Shown piece after piece: positions 30,941-41,292 of a stretch of 64,000 nt of DNA. Origin of the DNA: Symsagittifera roscoffensis (lineage: Eukaryota; Xenacoelomorpha; Acoela; Convolutidae); the NCBI RefSeq assembly GCF_963678635.1, contig NC_087062.1:14557789-14621788 (forward strand), read 5' to 3'. Made by a program: the position numbers and the translations under genes. Position 1 is the first letter of the stretch; each line of letters begins with the position of its first letter. Under the pieces are notes generated by a model. That model did no database searches. It was not told where the DNA came from and was given only the letters and a program-made list of their open reading frames with translations.

Positions 30941-31745
30941 AGTGACAAGTCTTGGGACAGTACCGAAGAAGTCTTGGGACATTGCAGTCTGGGGGAGATC
31001 TTGGAGCAGTACAGTCTTGGGACAGTCTTGGGACAGTGCAGTCTTGGGACAGTGCAGTCTTGGGACAGTCTGGAGACGGTGCAGTCAGTCTTGGACCAGA
31101 GCAGTCTTGGTACGACACAGTCTTGGGACACTGGTCTTGGGACAGTAGTCTTGGGACAGTAGTCTTGGGACAGTGGTCTTGGGACAGTGGTCTTGGGACA
31201 GTGGTCTTGGGACAGTGGTCTTGGGACAGTGGTCTTGGGACAGTGGTCTTGGGACACTGGTCTTGGGACAGTGGTCTTGGGACAGTGGTCTTGGGACAGT
31301 GGTCTTGGGACAGTGGTCTTGGGACACTGGTCTTGGGACAGTAGTCTTGGGACAGTAGTCTTGGGACAGTAGTCTTAGGACAGTGGTCTTGGGACAGTAG
31401 TCTTGGGACAGTAGTCTTGGGACAGTAGTCTTAGGGCAAGGGTCTTGGGACAGTAGTCTTGGGACAGTGGTCTTGGGACACTGGTCTTGGGACAGTAGTC
31501 TTGGGACAGTAGTCTTGGGACAGTATTCTTAGGGCAAGGGTCTTGGGACAGTAGTCTTGGGACAGTGGTCTTGGGACACTAGTCTTGGGACAGTCGTCTT
31601 AGGGCAAGGGTCTTGGGATCTAACAAGAAGTACTGGGACAGAACTGAATAGTCTTGGGACAGTAGTCTTAGGGCAAGGGTCTTGGGACACTAACAAGAAG
31701 TACTGGGACAGAACTGAATAGTCTTGGGACAGTAGATAGGAAGTC
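30941..31745. repeat. 14-bp minisatellite in the leader of the giant retroelement
   Basis: About 50 copies of a unit close to GTCTTGGGACAGTG occupy about 800 bases. The middle is near-perfect and the edges are diverged. At the right end a longer unit of about 70 bases, containing AACAAGAAGTACTGGGACAG, occurs twice (about 31600-31735). Because the unit lacks stop codons in all frames, long open frames appear on both strands, but these are artefacts. Confidence 0.92.
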
Positions 31746-32006
31746 TAGGAACAGTATAAAGAAGGGGGGTGACGGTACTAAGGAGTATTAAGACAGGTTG
31801 AAGTAACCAATCGCAAAATTAAATTTTCTAACCAGTCATAAAAATCCGGTACTGTGGGGATCAAGAACATATAGAATTTTCAAAAAGCTTAGGAAACGTT
31901 GTTTTTATTAAATTATAAATTTCTTTTTATCAATTTTGTCAAAAGAGGTTTTAACCTTAGAGTAGAATTTTGTAGATAGTAATACTGTAAATAGGAACAA
32001 TTGTAA

Positions 32007-34277
32007 ATGAAAATAATGAGGCGGAGCAGGGTACCGGTGGCTGAAAAAAGATCTACTGAATCGAAGTCAAAATATAACTCGTCGCTACGTAAAACGACAT
32101 TAATGGGTCCAAAGATAACAAAGAAGAACTTTTCAGTTAGCATGGTCAATACGAGGAGTAATACAGAGAACAGAGCAAAAGAGGGCACGGAAGGGAAACA
32201 AGCAGAACCCACCATTGAGATTGAACTAGAGACACCAGACCAAAGTGTGGATGAGGTGGGAAAGAAGACGACAGAGTCAACTCCGATGCCGCATGCGGAA
32301 GAACCTAATCCAAAGTCCATGGAGTTCTCACCGATAGACAATGTGGAAGATACAACAGGCAACACGCCAGAAACGGTGAAGGACGAGTCTCAAGCAAAAA
32401 GAATGTCTTTTACTGAAAGATTGGCGATAATGGTCGGAATGAAGTCGAGAGACGCAGTAGTGGAAGAGACGAAAGCCGAGAAAGGCAAAACATTCGGAAC
32501 AGTCTCCACGAGAACGACAGACACCGACCAAAACGAAGATCAGATCAGACCGGAAACAGCAACCGACAACAGGACAACCACTGACCATGGAACAGCTACT
32601 CTTGAGTTAGGTGATTTGATGGCGAAGCTAGATCAAATAGACAAGAAACTGAAGCACAGCGAAGAGGATAGAGATGTGATAAGGAGGGAAATAAGAGATA
32701 ACAAACATGAGTACCTGGACAGCTACTTCAATCTAGCGAGAGCGACAGAGGAAAGGCTTCAGCAGATGTCGGACAAGGTAGATACCACTGATGAAGAGCG
32801 AGACAAGAACATCAGAAAAGACATGCAAGAAATGAAACAACGATATGACACAGTGAATAGCCAGTTGGGGTGTTTGGAAACGAGAATGGATACGATGAGT
32901 AGGGACCAGGCTGAGAGTTCATGTGCAATACAGACAAAGTTAGACGCCATCTTGAGGAACTCAACGCCACAAGACAGGCCAGCAGCGGAGCGAACGCAAG
33001 GCAATAGAGTTGACTTCGTGTAACCACAACGGAATAAACGGCAGTCAACAACGTTACCATTATCCCGGGATGCTGCGAGTACAGCACCGGGGGGGGGGGG
33101 GGGCAAAGCGATCATGAAAAGTGGAACAGCGAACACAACCAGTGGTCCAGGTGACTCCACGACTCACAACAACGTGGGACCGGATGTCATGACATGGGCA
33201 AGCACCTGGGAAATGATGAACAGGACACTAGAAGCCTTCGCCACAAGGAACACCGACTCGAGTGACAGAGGAAGCAACAAATCCAGGAAAACTTTCAAAA
33301 AACCGAAAGAATTCAAGGATGATTCAGACGGATGCATTGACACGTGGGTAGAAGTCATGAGGTTGCACTTGGAACAAGACAACTTGAACGATGAGAGGCA
33401 AGCATGCACAGCGATACTCAGCAACTTGGAAGGCACTGCATTGAAATGCGTGGTTGCGAAAAAGGAAGAGGAACGCGACACAGCGGATAAAATCTTCGAG
33501 ATATTGTTAAATCGATTCGGGTCAGGCATGAAGGGTCATCAAGCGATGATGCGATTTGAAAAGAGAAGGCAAAGGGACAATGAATCGATAGACAGGTTCC
33601 TAGATGATCTAGAGAGCTTGAGACGAAGGAGTGACCCGGAAGAATCCACCAATAGAAGGAACTTCAGCATCGCCTCAAAGTTCATTGATGGGGTAAAGAG
33701 TGATGACTTGAGAACAATTTTAGCAACATACTACACATATTCGAAAGACAGTGCACCAACTCCAGAAGAGATGAGGCAAAAGTCAAGAGAGTACATGCTA
33801 ATGAAACCCAAGAAATACTCCTACTCAGATAACATGAATACGCAAGGGGGGAATCAACCACAAAGGTCGTCGTGGTACAAGCCCAGAGATGACATGGACA
33901 AACGTAGATCATGCGCGAACTGCGGGTCAGCTGACCATCATGTGGCGGATTGCACAACATACAAGCAGGTCATGAAGAATTTGGGATATGCACCCGATGA
34001 GGAAGATATGAGCCAGATGGAGGAACACGAGTTCTATAGTGGCTTGATCATCAAAATAGTTGCAAGATGCTTCTTCTGCAACCAAGAGGGGCACTTCAGG
34101 ATGGACTGTCCGTTGTTCTGGGAGGCAGTCAAGAACCAGAGTCATCCAAAACACAAGTTGGCGTTAGCAGCGGTACAGAACCAGAGAAATAGACAAGGTG
34201 AATTTGAAACAAAAAAACTTAGAAACACCAAGTGCGGAACTGCCAACGAAAACAGTGAAAGCTGTAACGCAAGTTAA
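32007..34277 (+). pseudogene. Gag of the giant retroelement, split by one in-frame stop
   Basis: Two open frames, 32007-33023 and 33114-34277, are in the same frame. Only TAA at 33021-33023 separates them, and the 90 bases between are otherwise open and cross a G run. The first half is charged with a coiled coil at about residues 200-310. The second half has the retrotransposon Gag core (CIDTWVEVMRLHLE through GHQAMMRFEKRR and LRTILATYY). Two CCHC zinc knuckles follow: CANCGSADHHVADC and CFFCNQEGHFRMDC. It overlaps the pol frame by 80 bases in the +1 frame, so pol could be expressed by frameshifting. Whether the stop is decay or readthrough is open. Confidence 0.85.
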
Positions 34278-35625
34278 TAGTGCAATAGAGGCCACAGCCA
34301 GAAACTTCCTAGAGATAAATTATGATAAGGCGGCGGCGGAAGCTATCAATAAAGTGAAACAGGACCTAGCGGCGAAAGAAATAGAACAACGACTGAAGCA
34401 AAAGATCGAAAGACAGAAAATGAACGAGGCATTAGGTTGCTCGCGGCCAATACCAGAGGCTGTAGTGGGGTCGACAGTAAATGGAAACTGCAACACTGTA
34501 AAGATGGTGACGGGGAAGCCATTCGGTATAACAAAGATCGGGGCAAGAATAATGTCAATAAACACTGTGGGCGGCCATGAGGTAACGAGAAACTTGAGCG
34601 AACCAAGTGACCAGACAGTAATGCACATTGATGTGTACGCAGATTACTTTAGTGGTATAAGCCCACAAACGACTTCTAGAGCATTGAGGGCACTACTCAC
34701 GAGAGGGGGTAGCAAGTCAGTCCGAGTTGATAACAGGTACACAGAGGCTTATGGTCCGCATGAGGTGATGCTAAATATAGATGGGATCAACATCTATACG
34801 AAAACAATGATAACATGCAATGAAGATCTAATAGGGCAAATCTACGTGGGAAAAGAAGAGTTGAAAGTGAGATCGATTGGACACTGCGCCATGCTTGAGG
34901 AAGATGCAATGCACATCGGGACAGAGGCAGATGTGTCAGCACATGTGCTCGACATAAGTGGCAAGAAGACTCAGCTACGTGGGTTACTTGATACGGGAGC
35001 GGTCTTGAGTGTCATACCAATCGAAACTTGGGAACGAATGGGCTTCAACAAAATTGATTTGATAGACTCAAGAATACGGTTGTCAGCTGCAAACAAAGGG
35101 GCGCTGCGGGTGTTGGGCAGAACGCCGATAATAGCCCTAAATCTGGGGGAACGCAACCTGTGGATGAGTTTTCTTGTGGTAGAAAACCTAGATGAGTCTG
35201 ACCATCTCATTTTAGGCAGGGACTTCATCAGGAACTTTGATGTAGCGATTGATCTAAACAACGCAATGTTCAGGATACGGAACCCGGATAGGAGGTACGC
35301 AATCAAACCGGTAAATTTAATAATGGCAAATGAGACCAAAGCACCGGTATTCTTGAGTAGGAGAGTGAGGCTAAAGGCGAACGAAGCGGCGATCGTAAGC
35401 TTACGAATGAAAAATTACAATGAACTAAGTGACAACAAACTGGTATGCATAGTCCCAAATCCAAATAGTCAAAGTGCTGCTGTTTTAGGAAGATCCTTCT
35501 CGATAACGAAGAGCGGTCTCTGCGTCAGTGTCTTGTTGAATACTCTTGACATAGCAATCACGATACAGAGGGGGAGGAAGCTGGGATATGCTCTACCCGT
35601 AAAAACTCGATATGAAATGACTTAA
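34198..35625 (+). pseudogene. Protease segment of giant retroelement Pol
   Basis: A 475-residue open stretch without its own ATG at the start (GTG at 34198), consistent with production as a Gag-Pol fusion. The retropepsin is at about residues 255-365: active-site LLDTGAVLSVIP and the later LILGRDFIRNFDVAIDL. About 240 residues before it, with ITKIGARIMSINTVGGHEV, form a segment that is also preserved in all three minus-strand relics. TAA at 35623-35625 interrupts it, and the same frame continues open into the RT part. Confidence 0.85.
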
Positions 35626-36870
35626 AACCAAAAACAAAATGAAGTTGTTGATTGTCCCAATCATAGGGACAAAATTTGTATCTTGAGACGATTGAAGAAA
35701 ATAAAAGGTTCATCAGGTCTTGTGAAGTCACTTAAGTCAGAGACAGACGATGAACTATCGAGCTGTTCGAATTTCCCGGAACGGCCCACACTAGATGAAA
35801 TGCAGAGTGATAAGCCGGTCCTACCGGAAATTGAACATTTAAGAGGCAAATTCACGGACGAACAGCTCGAAGCCATCAAGGACGTATTAGAGCGGAACGA
35901 GGAAGTTTTTTCGAGACATAAGGCAGATATGGGATGTTGTAATTTTGTTGAGCATGAAATAGAACTTGAGGAGAACGCAATACCGCACAGGGAGGGGGCG
36001 AGGCGCTTGACCCCACACAAATCGGATGCGTGTAGAAAAGAGATCGAAACGCTACTAGAGTATGATATGATAGAACCATCCAAATCACCGTGGACGTGTG
36101 GAGTAGTGATGGCCAAAAAGAAAGGCGACCAATTGAGGTTTTGTTGTGACTTTCGATACCTGAACTCCGTCACGGTGAAGGATGCCTATCCCATACCTAG
36201 GATTGATGAGAGCCTATCGAAGTAAAGTGATGCAAAATTTTTTACGACTCTTGATTTAGGTTCGGCCTTCTGGCAGGTACCACTCAGGAAGCAGGACAGG
36301 GACAAGACAGGGTTTGCCTGTGAGTTGGGTCTGTTTCAATGGAAACGGATGCCGTTTGTTCTTTGCAATGCCACTGCCACATTTCAGCAGTTGATGGCAC
36401 ACGCGCTGATAGGTGTGACGAAGAAGTATGGCAATCTGGTAATGTGCTATGTGGATGACGTGGTAATAGCGACACCCACACTGGAAGACCACATTGAGAG
36501 ACTTGACAAGGTGTTCGCGTGTATGAAGAGGTCGGGGCTAAAGTGCAAACCATAAAAGTGCGAGATACTCAAGGACTCGATAAAATACTTGGGCAGGATG
36601 GTGGACAGACACGGCATCAGACCAGATCCAGACGCAGTAGAAGCAGTTCTAACTTGGAAATCGCCAAAAACGGAACACCAATTGATGAGCTTCCTGGGTT
36701 TTGCAAATTACTACAGAGAATTCATCAAAGGCTATGCAGACAAGGTTTACCCGATGCAACAGTTAATGAGGCACAAGGGTAAAAAGTTCACGCGGAACAA
36801 CGCGGCAGAAGAATCATTCCAGAGAATAAAGAAAGAGTTGTGCGAGGAACCAGTACTAGGGATGCCGACA
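35626..36870 (+). pseudogene. Reverse transcriptase segment of giant retroelement Pol
   Basis: One frame continues through the whole RT but is cut by TAA at 36223-36225 and 36553-36555. Visible motifs, in order: RFCCDFRYLNSVTVKDAYPIP; FFTTLDLGSAFWQVPL just after the first stop; FQWKRMPFVLCNATATFQQLM; the catalytic YVDDVVIA; and IKYLGRMV after the second stop. Motif content is that of Ty3/Gypsy RTs. Both stops fall at positions where the family normally has a sense codon, so they are best read as decay. Confidence 0.88.
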
Positions 36871-37381
36871 GAGAAAGGAATGTACGTGCTGGATACGGAT
36901 GCGTCGGTAATAGCAATTTCTGGAACAAGAGTGGAACGGGAAAACAGTCTTGAGATCAATAGCGTACGGGAGCAAAGTCTTAAGTGACACGGAAATGAAG
37001 TACGGGGCACCGAAAGCAGAGATGTTCGCGGTGGGTACCTTTGTCGAGAAATACAGAGCATACCTAGGCAGCGAGCCATTCAAGCTGCGAGTCGACAACA
37101 GGGCACTAAGCCGGCTGAAAACGTACTCAATGGACCAAAATTACATTGGGAGGTGGTTAGTTTGCCTGGATGGATACAACATGATAATTGAGCATAGAAC
37201 ACGAGACAAACATCAAAACGCTGACAGCTTGAGTAAGAAGACGGAGTTCTACGAGAGACAAGAACAGAGGGAGGCAGATATACCTGAGATCAAGGATGGC
37301 TTCTCCTTCATGGACAAGGAAACGTACGACAGTCTTCCACTCACGAGATGGTTGGATTGGACAAATCAGGCAAACCAATAG
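36871..37381 (+). pseudogene. RNase H segment of giant retroelement Pol, frameshifted
   Basis: The RNase H starts with LDTDASVIAISG in the RT frame (to 36987) and continues in the next frame (36950-37381) with AYGSKVLSDTEMKYGAPKAE, RVDNRALSRLK and HQNADSLSKK. A single-base change near 36925-36950 would explain the shift. The last motif corresponds to the conserved N.AD.LS..P-type end of Gypsy RNase H. A TAG at 37379-37381 follows. Confidence 0.82.
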
Positions 37382-37566
37382 AAGATCACCCCGAATTACC
37401 AAAAGAACCTCCGGAGAAAACAATCTTGAAATAGAACCGAGGGATGCCAATAGGGATAATGCTCAAGTCAAAGATTTTAACTTGAGCATTATCAAAGATT
37501 TGCTCAAGTCAATCCTATGATCTTAACCAGGTAGAGACGGGAGAGGCACAAATATACGATGACATA
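37382..37566 (+). other. Linker with a perfect 14-bp inverted repeat
   Basis: GATAATGCTCAAGT (37455-37468) and its exact reverse complement (37480-37493) flank an 11-base loop. A further GCTCAAGTC copy follows at 37502-37510. It lies between RNase H and integrase coding parts and could form an RNA hairpin or be a small insertion; its function is unknown. Confidence 0.6.
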
Positions 37567-39964
37567 ATGAGGTTACTCGAGAAACTAGCAGGTGACAAGC
37601 CCGAGATACAGGAAAAGGATAAGGAGGAACCAGAGGTCACAATACTGCGAAAGAGCGGGATAGTTAGTGATGAGGACACCACGAAGGTGACTAACCCTGA
37701 TGGGAAGGAAGTCGTGCAGTCACTGGTTGAAAAAATCCCGGACGACATACTTGAACAGACTCGGGTTAGGAAGAAGAAAGTGGCGTTCAAGGAAGAGGCT
37801 GAATACCTGGGACTAGGTCAAGAGTCCGGGGAGTGGTCCACGTCCACGGAGGAAGAAGATACTGAAGGAGGAAATTTGTCCGGGGAGTGTGAAACATGGG
37901 ATGAGGACTCGGACGAGAGCAGCGATAATCAGGATAGTCTCTGCATGATATTGGCAGAAGAGAAGATTAGACACCGCGACAGGGAATTACAAACAGACCC
38001 ATCCTCAGGAACGTACAACTTGGACGCACAGGAAGTACGAGGAGGTGAAGAACTTGAAAGAATTGCAGTTTCAAGGAAACCATTCAGGGAACTACCATGC
38101 AACTCAAATGTCAGAACAAATCTGGTGCCAGAAGATGATATGAAGATCGTAAAGAGGATAATATGCGTGAAGCTGAATGACAACATCCCCAACCCTGGGG
38201 AAATGAATGGACAGATCATGGCACTAAAGGAACATGTCAGGGCGAGATATAGGCTGTCGGACCTGATAAGAGCCCAAAAGAATGACAAGATGACAAGTAA
38301 TCTCTCCAAATGGATCCGAACGGGGTCCAAGGAGAAAGGGGAACTAGAAGAAGACAGTTACAAGATCCTGAGCCAGTTCTACAAAGAAAGGAAAGATTTA
38401 CTCTATCACACAGCTGACGGGGTGGTAGCATGCAAGAGAAAAGACGAGGAGAAGATATTACACAAGCACAACCTCATCATATTACCACAATTGTATCAGA
38501 GAGAGGTGCTCTTCCGATCGCACGATCAGATGGGGCACCAGGGGATAGACAAGGTGCAACAAAGAATACTTCACAGGTTCGATTGGCCAGGACTGAGGAA
38601 AGCTTGCGAGAGGTGGGTGAATGCATGCCTGGCATGCCTGCAAGTGAAAGATCCAAGGAAGATGAAATTCCCACTCAAGTCGGTGGAAAGCTCGGAACTT
38701 AATGAAGTGGTGCAGATAAACCATCAAAAGATCTGCATGACGGAGTCGGGGTATAACCAGATACTAGTTATAATTGACCACTTCACAAAGCTGGCAGAAG
38801 CGGTGCCGTGTCAAACAGCCTCGGCAGAGGAGACTTGTGACCACTTGATAACCCATTGGATATCGAGGTATGGTTGTCCAATGACTTTTCAGTCAGACAA
38901 CGGCAAGGTCTTTGTGGGGGACTTGACTAAATAATTAATGAAGAGGTCACACATTGCTCAAGCACACTCAACGACTTACCATCCTCAGACCAACAGGCTG
39001 GTAGAGAGACAGAATAGAACGTTGGTGAATATGCTGAAGGTATACTGCTCAAGGTACATGACTGACTGGGATAAATATCTGCCGCAAGTCGTAGGGGCAT
39101 ACAACAGTACTCAGAACTCAACAACGGGCATCAGTCCTTTCAGGCAGAGAGAGAGCAATGCCCCTGACATTCTTTTACCCGGAATATGAAGGGAAGAGGA
39201 CGTCGCCTCAAGCTTAGGTGAAAGAAGCGATAAGGAGACATCAGTAAATAAACGAGCTATGCAGGAGGAACACTGCGCAAGCACAAATGAGACAGCGCAA
39301 GAAATATGATGAAAAGATATTACAGGCAAAGCCATAAGAAGTGGGCCAGTACGTGTGGGTTTTCCAGAATGTTATACCACCCAAAGGGACAAAGAAACTA
39401 CTCAAGAAATGGAGAGGGCCATTCATGATAACGGAAGTACATCAACAAGGACGGTTCTATCGTTTGAGTACTGGACGAGCAGCACATTATGAATATTTGA
39501 AGCCTCATGTCCCATCCCCAGAGGACTGGTGTATACCAAAGGACATGGAAAGACTCGAGTACCTACTGGTGGAGCCAGCATGTGAAGTGAACGAAAAAGG
39601 CATCAGAGAGAAGAATGATGGCAATGAGAACTTGAGTTTGGATGACAATGAAAAAATAGAAGCGGACTCTGAAGCGGAATCTTTTGTGGAAGAAGACTGG
39701 AATGATCCGGAGCAAGGTGAGGTGCCGAAGTGGACAGAACCAGACTTATCAATACCAGCGGGGACAAGGAGTGGCAATCGCAAACGAACAGGCATGAGGT
39801 ACAACAGGTACGGGGATGATTTCCTGATTGATAAGATACAGCCCGACGACCTAGTAGGTGTGGGCGAACTGGCGGCAGATGATGAATGGCAAATCATCAA
39901 TGATAATGAACACTACCCACAGGAAGACTACTCGACACCGGAGCGGGAGACGGATTTGGATTAG
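37567..39964 (+). pseudogene. Integrase and C-terminal segment of giant retroelement Pol
   Basis: An acidic linker leads to an H2C2 zinc module (HDQMGHQGID...CLACLQVKD at about 38520-38650) and the integrase core. The first catalytic position reads VVQINHQKI, with asparagine where aspartate is expected. The second is present in TFQSDNGKVF and the glutamate in RLVERQNRTL. TAA at 38932-38934, TGA at 39187-39189 and a later frameshift split it. The C-terminal part at 39341-39964 has YVWVFQNVIPPKGTKK, WRGPFMITEV and HYEYLKPHVPS, as in Gypsy integrase ends, followed by an acidic tail. The missing aspartate alone should abolish integration. Confidence 0.88.
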
Positions 39965-40012
39965 AGCGAGATAGAGAGGAGGGAGAATACGAACCTGAGG
40001 ATATTAGAATGG

Positions 40013-40810
40013 ATGCGCGATGTCGAGAACGGAAGCGACGAAGGACAAAGCATACAACAAGTTGACATATCAGCGGGAAAGCACATGAAAACGGAGAGTC
40101 CTCTTTTCGGCTGGACGGCAACAGACAGGCCGCTTGACATTCCGCCAGACAATTCAGACCCAGCATCATCGACGGGGACGTCGATAAATATTTTTGTCCG
40201 GGGAGTGGGGGTAGGACTTACCCACACCGAAAATTTAATGATAAAGAAACTCAGGGAAGTGAGAGAAACGAGCGGACTGGAACTGGATGGGGAGGAGGCC
40301 GAGCCTACCATAGGACAGAATTTCAAAACGAAGTTTGAAATACCGAACGAATACTCGGAAAACATCCTGATAACGGATAGTGACTTCATTCTGTCAGACA
40401 GGACTAGCGCAATCTGTATCACGGCGGACATGAGTTTCAAATCAAGACTGGAGGCCGACTTCAAGAGAGAGTACCAGAACGTGGAGTTTCTATTTAGACA
40501 GAGACCGGGGCTGGGAGGAATGGCTGCACTTCCACCATCAGTAGCACAAGTCCCGGGCAAATACCTGTGCATCCTAGTGACGAGCGTCAACGACAGGAAC
40601 ATGATCGATCCTGAACACTTGATGATGGCACTAACAAGACTACGGGACTTCATGATTGAAAGAGGGATAACGGAGGTCTCAATGCCGGTCTATTACCCAA
40701 ACAGGGGCAAGTTGAGCCCAAGGGAATTATACGCTATCCTACACGTGGTCTTCGCGGAAACGGAGATAATGGTACATCTTCACAAGAAATACTACTTGAG
40801 CACCGCCTGA
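40013..40810 (+). CDS. Macro-domain-like cargo ORF
   Basis: 265 residues. The C-terminal half (about residues 125-260) follows the OARD1/TARG1-type macro fold. SAICITADMSFKSRLEADFK is where those proteins have a C(I/V)S-D---G-GIA--FK loop. VEFLFRQ, GKYLCILVTS and LTRLRDFMIERGITEVSMP follow, then a VF..TEIMVHLH end. Such domains bind or remove ADP-ribose. The glycine-rich loop and the acidic residue after the SMP motif are changed, so activity is doubtful. The frame is the same as the integrase C-terminus, separated only by TAG at 39962-39964 and 48 open bases. It may therefore have been a C-terminal domain of Pol. No relic copy of it was seen in the window. Confidence 0.6.
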   Translation: MRDVENGSDEGQSIQQVDISAGKHMKTESPLFGWTATDRPLDIPPDNSDPASSTGTSINIFVRGVGVGLTHTENLMIKKLREVRETSGLELDGEEAEPTIGQNFKTKFEIPNEYSENILITDSDFILSDRTSAICITADMSFKSRLEADFKREYQNVEFLFRQRPGLGGMAALPPSVAQVPGKYLCILVTSVNDRNMIDPEHLMMALTRLRDFMIERGITEVSMPVYYPNRGKLSPRELYAILHVVFAETEIMVHLHKKYYLSTA

Positions 40811-41292
40811 GTCGGGTACATGGGGGTCTCGAGTTGGGTATGAAGGGATCTCGAGTTAGGTGTTGGGGTACAAAACAGGTAAAAGGATCTTAAAGGTGAT
40901 TGGCATGACAATTAAATTTTAAATGATTGATGGTGCTAAAACATAAAATGAATCTGCATGCTTTTAGAAAATTTACAATTGAACTATTCTAGTAGGACGA
41001 AAAGGAAAGGGTTTTAACTATAGTGGCAAGGGGGGTTTTTAGGTTAAGAACATGGCCTGTTAGTCTAATAATCGGGTGATATTTTTAGATTGATTTGGTA
41101 AAGTCAAATTGACTACCCAACTACATTCAATTAAAAGAAAGGAAGTCCTTGAACGAACACGCAAGTTGAACAACGCTTCAAGAAGTTAATACTCAAGTTG
41201 CTAAGGTAATACTCAATTTGCTAGGGTAATACTCAAGTTGTTAAGGTTGTTCACAAGTTGCTAATACTCAAGATCATCTAGAAGTTACAGAA
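40811..41292 (+). other. Spacer with short direct repeats before the SGNH ORF
   Basis: 482 bases without a gene. At 41160-41280 a unit like AATACTCAAGTTGCTAAGG occurs about five times with variation, ending a few bases before the ATG at 41293. A further duplicated TCTCGAGTTAGG-like pair lies near 40825-40860. It could be a subgenomic promoter, splice-acceptor or leader region for the cargo ORFs; nothing proves this. Confidence 0.5.

Noticed and set aside
30822-31372. Long overlapping open frames on both strands in the leader
   Set aside because: They are made by a 14-bp repeat without stop codons and have repetitive, non-protein-like content.
30941-31745. CRISPR-like array
   Set aside because: Units are contiguous 14-mers without unique spacers, in an animal retroelement leader.
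35623-38934. Alternative genetic code reading TAA as sense, because most in-frame stops in gag-pol are TAA
   Set aside because: TAG, TGA and frameshifts also interrupt the element, the expected codon at each TAA differs, and intact ORFs nearby end normally. Decay is simpler.
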